Positions 8,197 to 16,155 of a stretch of 64,000 nt of DNA are shown here, in pieces. The translations under genes and the position numbers were made by a program. Source of the DNA: Marixanthomonas sp002364245. Its GTDB lineage: Bacteria > Bacteroidota > Bacteroidia > Flavobacteriales > Flavobacteriaceae. Every line of letters starts with the position of its first letter. Within the stretch, counting starts at the first letter, position 1. The notes beneath the pieces are model-generated. The model saw nothing but the letters and a program-made list of their open reading frames with translations, did no database searches and was not told the origin of the DNA. The stretch is taken from NCBI GenBank assembly GCA_963973455.1, contig CAXAZF010000002.1:186001-250000 (forward strand), in the 5' to 3' direction.

Positions 8197-8928
8197 TTAG
8201 GAATAGATTCCACCATTAATATTAATGACTTCGCCCGTGATGTACGATGCTTTTTCTGAAGCTAAAAAAGACACTAAATGAGCTACTTCTTCAGGGTTAC
8301 CAAAACGGTTTAACGGAACCAATTTTTTAAGCTCTTTTTCGTCTAAATCTTCCGTCATCTCACTTTTAATGAATCCGGGTGCGACTGCATTCACAGTAAC
8401 ATTCCGTTTTCCAACCTCTTGTGCAAGTGATTTTGTTGCCGCAACAACAGCCCCTTTCGCTGCAGCATAATTTACTTGTCCAGCATTGCCTTTTACTCCA
8501 GCCAACGAAACAATATTGATAACGCGTCCATAACGATTCATCAACATTTTTTGAATAAGATGATTGGTTACGTTAAAAAAACCGTTCAGATTGGTGTTGA
8601 TAACAGAATTCCAGTCTTCTGGTTTCATCCACATAAAGAGTCCGTCTTTTGTAATTCCGGCATTGTTGACGAGTACTTCAATTATTGCTTCGGGATTGTT
8701 TTTCTGAAAATCTTCTAACGCATCTACAACGGCTTTTCTGTTTGAAACATCAAAAGGAAGTAACGAACCTTTCCCTCCTACTTGTTCAATGGCCTGCAAG
8801 GTTTCAAGAGCGGCTGTTTTATTTTGATTGTAATTTATAAGAATGTGATACGCGCTATCAGTAGCTAATTGTAGGCAAATTGCTTTTCCTATTCCTCTTG
8901 AACCTCCTGTAACTAGTGCGAACTTCAT
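8197..8928 (-). CDS. fabG: 3-oxoacyl-ACP reductase (FabG-like SDR)
   Basis: A 243-residue classical short-chain dehydrogenase. TGGSRGIG is the NAD(P)-binding loop, VNNAG the NNAG motif, and S-x12-YAAAK is seen as SLAGVKGNAGQVNYAAAK. INGG closes the protein. It reduces the 3-keto group after each condensation on the ACP. The ATG overlaps the ammonia-lyase stop by 4 nt (ATGA type), so the two are coupled. The symbol is by homology; this copy is most likely pigment-specific, with the housekeeping fabG elsewhere. Confidence 0.88.
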   Translation of the reverse strand: MKFALVTGGSRGIGKAICLQLATDSAYHILINYNQNKTAALETLQAIEQVGGKGSLLPFDVSNRKAVVDALEDFQKNNPEAIIEVLVNNAGITKDGLFMWMKPEDWNSVINTNLNGFFNVTNHLIQKMLMNRYGRVINIVSLAGVKGNAGQVNYAAAKGAVVAATKSLAQEVGKRNVTVNAVAPGFIKSEMTEDLDEKELKKLVPLNRFGNPEEVAHLVSFLASEKASYITGEVININGGIYS

Positions 8929-10451
8929 ATTTCAGAATTAATTAAATGTTCTTTTACTTTTTTCACATACGGGTACATCACTTCATCTTCCTTAAACGCC
9001 GGAACAATCGCCCTGATTTCATCATACATCTTCTTCGTTTTTGAAGAAACTTCACCTTGAATTTTCAAGTATTCTATCGCCTGAACCACGGTTATCAATT
9101 CAATGGCGACTACTTCAAAAGTGTTTTCAATTACTTTTTTAGTAAGTAACGCTGCATTAGTCCCCATACTCACAATATCCTGATTGTCATTGTTGTTTGG
9201 AATACTATGCACATACATCGGGTTGGAAAGCGTTTGATTTTCGGCTGTCGTGGAAACAGCTGTAAATTGCACGCCTTGCATTCCATAGTTCAGTCCTAAT
9301 TCGCCAAGGTTTACAAATGGCGGAAGAATTCCATTGAGTTTTGAGTTTAGTAAGTAGTTTAACTGTCGTTCGGCAAGCATACTCATTTTAGTGACCACTA
9401 ATTTTAGCTTATCCATTTCTAAAGAAATGTAATCGCCGTGAAAATTTCCGCCGTGATATACTTGCTGCTTTTCAACATCGACAATTGGGTTATCGTTAGC
9501 TGAATTTACTTCTTCCAAAACAATTTTCTCAACGTTTTCTAGCGTATCTAACACCGGACCTAAAATCTGCGGTACACAACGTAACGAATAATATTCCTGT
9601 ACTTTTTCTTCAATCACAGTATCTGTCACTTCTCCATTGTATAAGTGATGTGCGCGTTTTCGAGTTAGTTTGCTATCTTTTAGATGACTTCTCATTTGTT
9701 TAGCAATTTGCTGCTGTCCGCTGTGCTTTTTAGCTTCATTTAACTCTAAAGACAAATGATCATCGTACGCTTTTACAATTTCGTTGATAGCAGAAGAGCA
9801 AGCCACTACCCAATTAAGTAAACGCTTTGTATAAATAGTATTCAGAATCCCTACACCAGACATAATGGATGTGCCGTTCATCAATGCTAATCCTTCGCGC
9901 AAAGCAACGGTTATAGGCTGTAGGTTTTCAGTTTTAAAAACTTTGGAAGTTGGTTTTTGCTCGCCTTTATAAATTACCTCGCCTTCGCCAATTAATACCA
10001 ATGAAATATGCGCCAACTGAACCAAATCGCCACTTGCCCCTACGCCACCGTGTTCATACACAACTGGGATGATATCTCTATTAATAAGCGTCGTCATTAA
10101 CTCAATAACCGATGGATGCACCCCAGATTTACCAATCGCTAACGTGTTTAAGCGAGCCAACATAGCTGCTTTTACATATTTCGTTGGAATGGGATTTCCA
10201 GTTCCTGAAGCGTGGCTTCGTATTAAATTATACTGAAGTTGAATGCGTTTGGAATCTTCAATTTTATATTGCGCCATCGGACCGAAACCCGTATTGACAC
10301 CGTAAATAATTTTATTTTCAGAGAATTCCGTTAAAAAATCAAAACTATCCTGAACGGTCTTTAAAACCGAATCGTCAATGGATACTTCTTTTTCAGAAAA
10401 AACAACATCGTAAAAATCTTGAAGAACCAACCCTTCTTTACCTATTATCAT
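8925..10451 (-). CDS. tyrosine ammonia-lyase (aromatic amino acid ammonia-lyase family)
   Basis: A 508-residue MIO-dependent lyase. GVGASGDL at residues 136-143 holds the Ala-Ser-Gly triad (A139-S140-G141) that cyclises to the MIO cofactor. IYGVNTGFG near residue 49 carries the active-site Tyr. The protein closely resembles the Flavobacterium johnsoniae tyrosine ammonia-lyase as I remember it, including NLIRSH-SGTG, NSANDNPI and IPNNNDNQD. It would deaminate tyrosine to 4-coumarate, the aryl starter of flexirubin-type polyenes. Automatic annotation often calls these histidine ammonia-lyase; the pigment setting and the RSH substrate loop favour tyrosine. It is the first gene of the minus-strand operon. 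Confidence 0.88.
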   Translation of the reverse strand: MIIGKEGLVLQDFYDVVFSEKEVSIDDSVLKTVQDSFDFLTEFSENKIIYGVNTGFGPMAQYKIEDSKRIQLQYNLIRSHASGTGNPIPTKYVKAAMLARLNTLAIGKSGVHPSVIELMTTLINRDIIPVVYEHGGVGASGDLVQLAHISLVLIGEGEVIYKGEQKPTSKVFKTENLQPITVALREGLALMNGTSIMSGVGILNTIYTKRLLNWVVACSSAINEIVKAYDDHLSLELNEAKKHSGQQQIAKQMRSHLKDSKLTRKRAHHLYNGEVTDTVIEEKVQEYYSLRCVPQILGPVLDTLENVEKIVLEEVNSANDNPIVDVEKQQVYHGGNFHGDYISLEMDKLKLVVTKMSMLAERQLNYLLNSKLNGILPPFVNLGELGLNYGMQGVQFTAVSTTAENQTLSNPMYVHSIPNNNDNQDIVSMGTNAALLTKKVIENTFEVVAIELITVVQAIEYLKIQGEVSSKTKKMYDEIRAIVPAFKEDEVMYPYVKKVKEHLINSEI

Positions 10452-10558
10452 TTGAAATAAATTGGAAATTTTAGCAAATTATCCTGCAATAACCAACGTA
10501 ATGTAGTTATTTTGGGATGTAAAATTATAATAAAAAACTATTCTTTTACCCTTATTGA

Positions 10559-11797
10559 ATGACTGAACAAGAAGTTGACATTTTAATAATTGGCGCTGGA
10601 CCTTCGGGTTCTGTTGCAGCAGCCTATTTACACCAACAAGGTTTTAATGTAAAAGTAGTAGAAAAAAATAAGTTTCCTCGGTTTGCTATTGGCGAAAGTT
10701 TGTTGCCGCGTTGTATGGAACATTTTAATGAAGTGGGGTTATTAGAGTGTCTTAAAGCACAAAATTTTCAAATAAAAAAAGGTGCCCGATTTTTAAAAGA
10801 AGATAAAAGCTGTCATTTCGATTTTAAAGAAAAACATACAACAGGTTGGGATTGGACCTGGCAAGTTCCGAGAGCTAAGTTTGATGTGACTCTGACAAAT
10901 GAACTTCAAAAAAGAGGCATTTCTATTTCTTTTGAAACTGAAGTGACAGGGATTGAATTTGATGCAGACGGAACTTCAAAAACGACAATAAAGACTTCAG
11001 AAGAGAAAACAGATGTTGTTTCAGCAAAACATATTATTGATGCAAGCGGTCCCGGACGGGTTATTCCGAGGTTATTAAACCTCGTGAAACCTACAACATC
11101 TCAAGGGAACTCATCAATTTTTACGCATGTTGCAGACATTAATAGACCTGAAGGTGAAGAAGGCACATTAATTACCTTCGATGTGGTCACCGATAAAGCT
11201 TGGCTTTGGGTCATTCCGTTTTCTAATGGAAACACGAGTATTGGTTTTGTAGGCCCTTCAGAATTTATCGATTCTTTTTCGGGTACTCCTTCTGAAAAAC
11301 TTCGGAGATTTTTAAAACTTTCAAAACATTACTATAAACGGTTTGAAAATATCGACTTTTTATTTGAACCCAAACAATTCAGTGATTTTTCAAGTCCAAT
11401 GGAATCTTTATACGGAAACGGTTATACCATCACCGGAAACAGTGCCGGTTTTTTAGACCCTGTTTTTTCTTCAGGTGTAACCTTTGCGACCGAATCTGGT
11501 TTGTTAGCCGCCAAATTGACTGCCAAAAAACTACAAGGAGAAGTCGTCGATTGGGAAATAGACTATGAAAAACATTTAAAACAAGGGGTTGCTGTATTTA
11601 AAACCTATGTAGACGAATGGTATTCTGGCAATCTTCAAAAAATATTTTTTGCCGACTACATAAACCCTGAAATAAAAAAACAAATCTGCGCAGTATTGGC
11701 TGGTTATGTATGGGACACCAGTAATCCGTTTGTAAAAAATCACCAGCGCTTGGTTAAAACTCTTGCGAAAGTAATTGACATTGAAAGTAATAGTTAA
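10559..11797 (+). CDS. FAD-dependent oxidoreductase, halogenase/geranylgeranyl-reductase-like
   Basis: A 412-residue flavoprotein. VDILIIGAGPSGSVAAAYL is the N-terminal Rossmann GxGxxG motif, GESLLPR is the loop seen in tryptophan-halogenase-like proteins, and TGNSAGFLDPVFSSG is the second FAD motif. The Lys of WxWxIP-type halogenase signatures cannot be confirmed: the segment reads AWLWVIPF. It is divergent from the ammonia-lyase gene, with 107 bp between them for both promoters. Flexirubins are often halogenated or hydroxylated on the ring, so a tailoring role is plausible but unproven. A stem-loop follows the stop codon. Confidence 0.8.
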   Translation: MTEQEVDILIIGAGPSGSVAAAYLHQQGFNVKVVEKNKFPRFAIGESLLPRCMEHFNEVGLLECLKAQNFQIKKGARFLKEDKSCHFDFKEKHTTGWDWTWQVPRAKFDVTLTNELQKRGISISFETEVTGIEFDADGTSKTTIKTSEEKTDVVSAKHIIDASGPGRVIPRLLNLVKPTTSQGNSSIFTHVADINRPEGEEGTLITFDVVTDKAWLWVIPFSNGNTSIGFVGPSEFIDSFSGTPSEKLRRFLKLSKHYYKRFENIDFLFEPKQFSDFSSPMESLYGNGYTITGNSAGFLDPVFSSGVTFATESGLLAAKLTAKKLQGEVVDWEIDYEKHLKQGVAVFKTYVDEWYSGNLQKIFFADYINPEIKKQICAVLAGYVWDTSNPFVKNHQRLVKTLAKVIDIESNS

Positions 11798-11808
11798 GAC
11801 ATAAAAAA

Positions 11809-11836
11809 AATCCCGAACTAATGATAGTTCGGGATT
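11809..11836 (-). terminator. terminator-like hairpin beside a truncated tRNA-Gln copy
   Basis: An 11-bp perfect stem (AATCCCGAACT with its complement, 6-nt loop). The plus-strand A-run at 11803-11810 becomes a U-run when read on the minus strand. It stands in the same position relative to a 20-bp tRNA-Gln 3'-end copy (11838-11857) as the functional terminator does to the real tRNA. It may also shield the end of the plus-strand oxidoreductase gene. Confidence 0.7.
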
Positions 11837-11837
11837 C

Positions 11838-11857
11838 TTGTTGGCCCACTAGGGCTC
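11838..11857 (-). repeat. truncated second copy of the tRNA-Gln 3' end
   Basis: Twenty bases (ttgttggcccactagggctc on the plus strand) are identical to 11959-11978, which spans the 3' acceptor and part of the T-arm of the tRNA-Gln gene. The rest of the tRNA is missing. Like the intact gene, the copy is followed in the minus direction by a hairpin and U-run. Spacing between the two copies is 121 bp. Confidence 0.85.
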
Positions 11858-11895
11858 CCTTCGACTATTGCCTTGTGCCTCGGCAATGCTCAGGG
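11857..11895. repeat. REP-like imperfect inverted repeat
   Basis: CCCT at 11857 pairs with AGGG ending at 11895, and ATTGCC (11867-11872) pairs with GGCAAT (11882-11887) around a 9-nt loop. The outer CCCTTCGACT...GCTCAGGG form resembles short extragenic palindromes I associate with flavobacterial genomes. It starts within the last base of the truncated tRNA copy. A genome-wide copy count is needed to call it a repeat family. Confidence 0.5.
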
Positions 11896-11927
11896 TAAAC
11901 TTCTCGCCCGTATATCCTTTAAATAAA

Positions 11928-11960
11928 AAAGTCCCAAGCTTTTTAAAGCTTGAGACTTTT
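11928..11960 (-). terminator. terminator of tRNA-Gln
   Basis: A stem-loop begins 2 nt after the tRNA 3' end in the minus direction: GTC plus CAAGCT paired with AGCTTG plus GAC, one mismatch. A plus-strand A-run at 11921-11930 gives the U-tract. Position and structure fit an intrinsic terminator of the tRNA transcript. Confidence 0.75.
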
Positions 11961-11961
11961 G

Positions 11962-12034
11962 TTGGCCCACTAGGGCTCGAACCTAGACTCTTCTGTACCA
12001 AAAACAGACGTGTTGCCAGTTACACCATGGGCCA
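11962..12034 (-). tRNA. tRNA-Gln (anticodon TTG)
   Basis: The reverse strand folds as a 73-nt cloverleaf. Acceptor TGGCCCA pairs with TGGGCCA, the anticodon stem TCTGT/ACAGA holds the loop TTTTGGT, so the anticodon is TTG (reads CAA), and the T-loop GTTCGAG is present. Discriminator base A; CCA is not encoded. A matching promoter lies just upstream (12052-12081). Confidence 0.95.
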
Positions 12035-12051
12035 ATACCGTAATGCGGTTG

Positions 12052-12081
12052 CAAATTTAATACAAACTTTTTCTTCCACAA
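12052..12081 (-). promoter_or_regulatory. promoter of tRNA-Gln, Bacteroidota type
   Basis: Read on the minus strand: TTG at 12081-12079, a 19-nt spacer, then TAAATTTG at 12059-12052, which fits the TAnnTTTG -7 box. The tRNA starts 17 nt downstream of the box, consistent with a short 5' leader. Confidence 0.65.
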
Positions 12082-12227
12082 ATAAAAATGACAAAAAATC
12101 TTTCTTCAATGTAAACTTTTTAAAAAAATCATAAAATAACACATTGTTTCGATACGTTACTTAGTTTTGGTGGTTTACACTACGTATATTATTAGTAAAT
12201 TCGCCACAACAAAAACCGTACGAGCTT

Positions 12228-15200
12228 ATGGCTTCTTTTAACTTTAAAAATTGGAACCAGATTTTAGGTTGGTCCGTATTTCTTATATCCCTTATCACCT
12301 ATTGGCTTACCGTAGAGCCCACTGCCAGTTTTTGGGATGCTGGTGAATATATTACCACAGCAAGTAACCTAGAGGTGGGGCATCCACCTGGAGCTCCTTT
12401 GTATCAATTATTGGGAGCATTTTTCTCCATTTTTGCCATGGAAGCTTCAAATATTGCGCTTACCATTAACCTTATGTCAGTTTTTGCGAGTGCTTTTACT
12501 ATTTTATTTATGTTTTGGTCACTCACAATGTTGCTTACCAATGTAGTTTCTAAACACAAAGAAATTAATAAAAGTAATTCTGTTGCTATATTGGGAAGTG
12601 CATTCATAGGATCTTTAAGCTTTGCTTTTACAGATAGTTTTTGGTTTAGTGCAGTAGAAGCCGAGGTATATGCTTCAGCAGCATTTATAACTGCTGTCCT
12701 ATTTTATTGTGCCTTACGCTGGGAGCGTGAAATGAATACGCCTCGTGGTGATCGTTGGGTCATTCTAATCGCTTTTATTATTGGGCTTTCTTTCGGAATT
12801 CACTTTTTAGGATTACTTACTATCCCTGCGATGGGCTTTTTGTATTTCTTCAAAAACTATAAAAAAGTTACCATTAAAAATTTCATCATCGCGAATATTG
12901 TGATGGTGGCGATTTTACTGTTTATATTTAAGTTATTGCTACCGATGACTATGAAGTTTTTTAGTGCTTCGGAATTATTTTTTGTAAACAACATAGGGCT
13001 ACCTTTCCATACAGGAACCTTGATTGCTGGCATTGTTTTTATTACACTTTTTTATTACGGTTTACGTTACACCCGTAAGAAAAACCACACTCAGTTCAAC
13101 ACTTTATTACTTTGTATCCTTTTTATATTTATCGGTTTTTCAAGTTGGCTTATGTTACCTATTCGAGCCAATGCCGGGACGGTCATTAATGAAAACAACC
13201 CTGATAACGCTCGGGAATTATTAGCCTACTATAATCGTGAGCAATACCCGCAAACCCATTTATTTTACGGTCCTCTTTTTACAGAAGCATATGCTGGCCT
13301 GGACCCTGACAATCCCTATAAAGACGAAAAACCGAAATATGAAGAAGATGAAAAAGCTGGAAAGTATGTAATCGTAAACGATTATAAAAACGCATTGCAA
13401 AATACAGATGATGCACAAAAAGCTTTTCTGCCAAGAATGTGGAGTGTTGAAAATAATGCTAATTACTTAGAGTTTACAGGAGGATTGGATTTTACCATAA
13501 AACCCGAATACCGAAGTGAAAAACGACTTGTACAAGAGGTAGCTAAATTTAAGCAAGCGTATAATGAAGGCTTGGTTGAAAGTAAAGACTATGATAAGTT
13601 TTTACGTGAATTTGGAATGGCGCTCAATATTGAGAAACCTTCATTTGGACAAAACCTCAAGTTTATGTTTGAGTTTCAGTTCGGCTATATGTATTGGCGT
13701 TATTTTATGTGGAATTTCGCAGGAAGACAAGACGATGTGCAGGGACAATACACAGACCTTCACGGAAACTGGCTTAGCGGAATAGACTTTATAGACGAAC
13801 TGCGATTAGGCTCACAAGACAATCTGCCTAGTGATGTAAAAAATAACAAAGCCCGAAACACCTACTTTTTCTTACCCTTACTATTAGGAATTTTAGGGGT
13901 AGTATTTCTCTTTAAAAATGATAAAAAGAAATTCTGGGTGCTGCTCATCTTTTTCCTGTTTACAGGCCTTGCCCTTAAAATATATCTCAACGAACGTCCT
14001 TTTGAACCACGGGAGCGTGACTATGCGCTTGTAGGTTCTTTCTACATATTTGCCATGTGGATTGGTTTTGGAGTCTATGCTCTTTTTGAAATGGTAAAAG
14101 AGTACCTGTCACCAAAAATTGCCATTCCGGTGGTTCTTGGTGCTACGCTATTAGCCTCACCTGTGTTATTAGCATATCAAAACTGGGATGACCATGATCG
14201 TTCAGGTCGTTATACGGCTAATTCGATGGCAAAAATGTATTTAGACTCGGTTGATGAGAATGCTATTTTATTTACCATTGGCGATAACGACACATTTGCC
14301 CTTTGGTATGCTCAAAATATAGAGGGTTACCGTCGAGATGTCCGTATTATCAATACAAGTCTCTTTCAAACCGATTGGTATATTGATGATATGAAGAAAA
14401 AGGCGTTTACCAGCGACCCTATCCCGTCGCAATTAACCCACGACAAATATCGATATGGAACCCGAGATTTTCTTTATTATCAAGAAACAAAGCAAGACAC
14501 CGTCGACATTAAAACTTGGATGAATTGGGTTGCCAATGATAGTCCCGCAACACGTGTCGAACTGGAAAGTAATCAAATGGCAAATACATTCCCTTCAAAA
14601 ACCATTCGTGTTCCAGTCGATAAAGAAGCGGTATTGCGTAACGGTATTGTTCCGCAGGAAGATGCTGATAAAATTGTAGATGAAATTTTTATTCAGCTAA
14701 AAGGAAATGTTATTTACAAAAACCGAATGATGATGTTGGATATTATCGCCAATAACGACTGGGAACGCCCCATTTATTTTAGCGGCGGTGCTTTTGGTGA
14801 CGATGATTATTTATGGATGAAAGATTACCTTCAATTAGATGGTGTTGTTTATAAATTAGTTCCTATTAGAACACCCGTAAACCCAAGAAACCCATTTGAT
14901 ATGGGCCGTGTTGATACCGATAAAATGTATGATATCGTTATGAACTGGGATTGGGGTAATAGCGGAAGTCCAGACATATATCACGACACCGAAACTAGAA
15001 GAAACGGTATCACGTACCGAAGCAACTTAGCACGTTTAGCCGAAAATTTAATTAACGAAGGCAAAAAAGAAAAAGCTGAAGATGTTTTAGACTTGGCAAT
15101 GGAAAAAATGCCGGTTAAGTATTTTGAGTATTACTCGCTACTAGAACCTTTTGTTTTAGGGTATTATGAAGTAGATCAGCCTGAAAAAGCACGTGAATTA

Positions 15201-15524
15201 TATGAGAAAGTTTCAGAAAAATATCAAGAAAACTTACTCTATTACAGCGGAATGAAAGTTAAAAGACAATACGCTATTGCCGATGAAATTATCAGCGATA
15301 TGGAGCGCTATCGTGGCCTTGTAGATATTATAATCGTTTATGATGATGAAGCTTTTGCAAAAGAAGAAGCATCAAAATTCAATGATTATTTAAAACTGTT
15401 CCGTCATTTTTACAATGAAAATGAAGGTGTTGATGTTGAAAAAGATCTTCAGGAAAAAGAATCTATCCAAATTATGGCAGATTCAGTTCCCGATGAAATT
15501 CTAAATGAAGCGATAGAAGAATAA
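12228..15524 (+). CDS. DUF2723 membrane protein, protein O-mannosyltransferase-like
   Basis: 1098 residues. The N-terminus has many membrane helices (about residues 10-340 and 530-650). PTASFWDAGEYITTASNLEVGHPPGAPLY is the DUF2723 signature: an acidic D/E in the first periplasmic loop followed by HPPG, as in GT-C glycosyltransferases of the PMT/TMEM260 kind. A second hydrophobic block and a soluble C-terminal domain with TPR-like helices (EKAEDVLDLAMEKMP) follow. The family is large and nearly universal in Bacteroidota. A role in protein O-glycosylation is suggested by fold only. The adjacent deacetylase gene starts 4 nt after its stop, so the two are probably co-transcribed. Confidence 0.88.
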   Translation: MASFNFKNWNQILGWSVFLISLITYWLTVEPTASFWDAGEYITTASNLEVGHPPGAPLYQLLGAFFSIFAMEASNIALTINLMSVFASAFTILFMFWSLTMLLTNVVSKHKEINKSNSVAILGSAFIGSLSFAFTDSFWFSAVEAEVYASAAFITAVLFYCALRWEREMNTPRGDRWVILIAFIIGLSFGIHFLGLLTIPAMGFLYFFKNYKKVTIKNFIIANIVMVAILLFIFKLLLPMTMKFFSASELFFVNNIGLPFHTGTLIAGIVFITLFYYGLRYTRKKNHTQFNTLLLCILFIFIGFSSWLMLPIRANAGTVINENNPDNARELLAYYNREQYPQTHLFYGPLFTEAYAGLDPDNPYKDEKPKYEEDEKAGKYVIVNDYKNALQNTDDAQKAFLPRMWSVENNANYLEFTGGLDFTIKPEYRSEKRLVQEVAKFKQAYNEGLVESKDYDKFLREFGMALNIEKPSFGQNLKFMFEFQFGYMYWRYFMWNFAGRQDDVQGQYTDLHGNWLSGIDFIDELRLGSQDNLPSDVKNNKARNTYFFLPLLLGILGVVFLFKNDKKKFWVLLIFFLFTGLALKIYLNERPFEPRERDYALVGSFYIFAMWIGFGVYALFEMVKEYLSPKIAIPVVLGATLLASPVLLAYQNWDDHDRSGRYTANSMAKMYLDSVDENAILFTIGDNDTFALWYAQNIEGYRRDVRIINTSLFQTDWYIDDMKKKAFTSDPIPSQLTHDKYRYGTRDFLYYQETKQDTVDIKTWMNWVANDSPATRVELESNQMANTFPSKTIRVPVDKEAVLRNGIVPQEDADKIVDEIFIQLKGNVIYKNRMMMLDIIANNDWERPIYFSGGAFGDDDYLWMKDYLQLDGVVYKLVPIRTPVNPRNPFDMGRVDTDKMYDIVMNWDWGNSGSPDIYHDTETRRNGITYRSNLARLAENLINEGKKEKAEDVLDLAMEKMPVKYFEYYSLLEPFVLGYYEVDQPEKARELYEKVSEKYQENLLYYSGMKVKRQYAIADEIISDMERYRGLVDIIIVYDDEAFAKEEASKFNDYLKLFRHFYNENEGVDVEKDLQEKESIQIMADSVPDEILNEAIEE

Positions 15525-15528
15525 AATA

Positions 15529-16155
15529 GTGAAACTGCGTCTGGTTACAGTGCCCAAATTTGTGCAACGGATTTATCCGAAGCGAATTTGGGCATTGCCA
15601 AATAATGACAAGAAAGTTTACTTAACTTTTGACGACGGCCCAATCCCCGAAGTAACCCCTTGGGTGCTGGACACCTTAAAGCAATACAACGCCAAAGCGA
15701 CTTTCTTTTGCATTGGCGAAAACATTAAAAAACATCCTGATATTTTTAACCGAATCCTTGCTGAAGACCATTCGGTAGGTAACCATACATTTAATCATTT
15801 AAATGGCTGGCAAACCAAAACTTCAGAATACATTAAAAATGTTGAAAAGTGTGAAACCTATTTAGATCAAACCACTAAGTTATTTCGACCACCTTATGGA
15901 AAAATAACTTCAAAGCAGTCTAAAATTCTTCAGCAAAGAGGATATAAAATTATTATGTGGAGTGTTTTGAGTTACGACTACGATGTTTCTGTATCTGAAG
16001 AAAAATGCCTTCAAAACGTATTACAAAACATACAACCCGGAAGCATTATAGTGTTTCACGATAGCTTAAAAGCACAAAAAAACCTTCGGTATGTATTACC
16101 GAAGGTTTTACGCACTACCTCAGAAAATAAGGTTTATTTTGATAGAATTATCTAA
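15529..16155 (+). CDS. polysaccharide deacetylase (NodB family)
   Basis: 208 residues starting at a GTG 4 nt after the upstream stop. CE4 motifs are all visible: LTFDDGPIPE (catalytic Asp and metal Asp), SVGNHTFNH (HxxxH), FRPPYGK and IIVFHDS. It lacks a signal peptide or membrane anchor in this reading, unlike the homologue at 1716-2480. Its last codons overlap the stop of the convergent surface-protein gene by 8 nt. The end of its coding sequence also contains an inverted repeat that works as a terminator for the opposite gene. Substrate not determinable. Confidence 0.87.
   Translation: MKLRLVTVPKFVQRIYPKRIWALPNNDKKVYLTFDDGPIPEVTPWVLDTLKQYNAKATFFCIGENIKKHPDIFNRILAEDHSVGNHTFNHLNGWQTKTSEYIKNVEKCETYLDQTTKLFRPPYGKITSKQSKILQQRGYKIIMWSVLSYDYDVSVSEEKCLQNVLQNIQPGSIIVFHDSLKAQKNLRYVLPKVLRTTSENKVYFDRII
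16074..16109 (-). terminator. terminator of the convergent gene, inside coding sequence
   Basis: ACCTTCGGTA (16082-16091) and TACCGAAGGT (16097-16106) form a perfect 10-bp stem with a 5-nt loop, extendable by three A-T pairs. The plus-strand A-run at 16074-16081 is a U-tract on the minus strand. It sits about 40 nt past the stop of the minus-strand gene ending at 16148, entirely within the 3' end of the deacetylase open reading frame. Confidence 0.8.

Noticed and set aside
11868..12134. Open frame of 88 residues on the plus strand across tRNA-Gln
   Set aside because: It reads through the antisense of the tRNA, giving the GPLGLEPRLFC string typical of spurious proteins called over tRNA genes.
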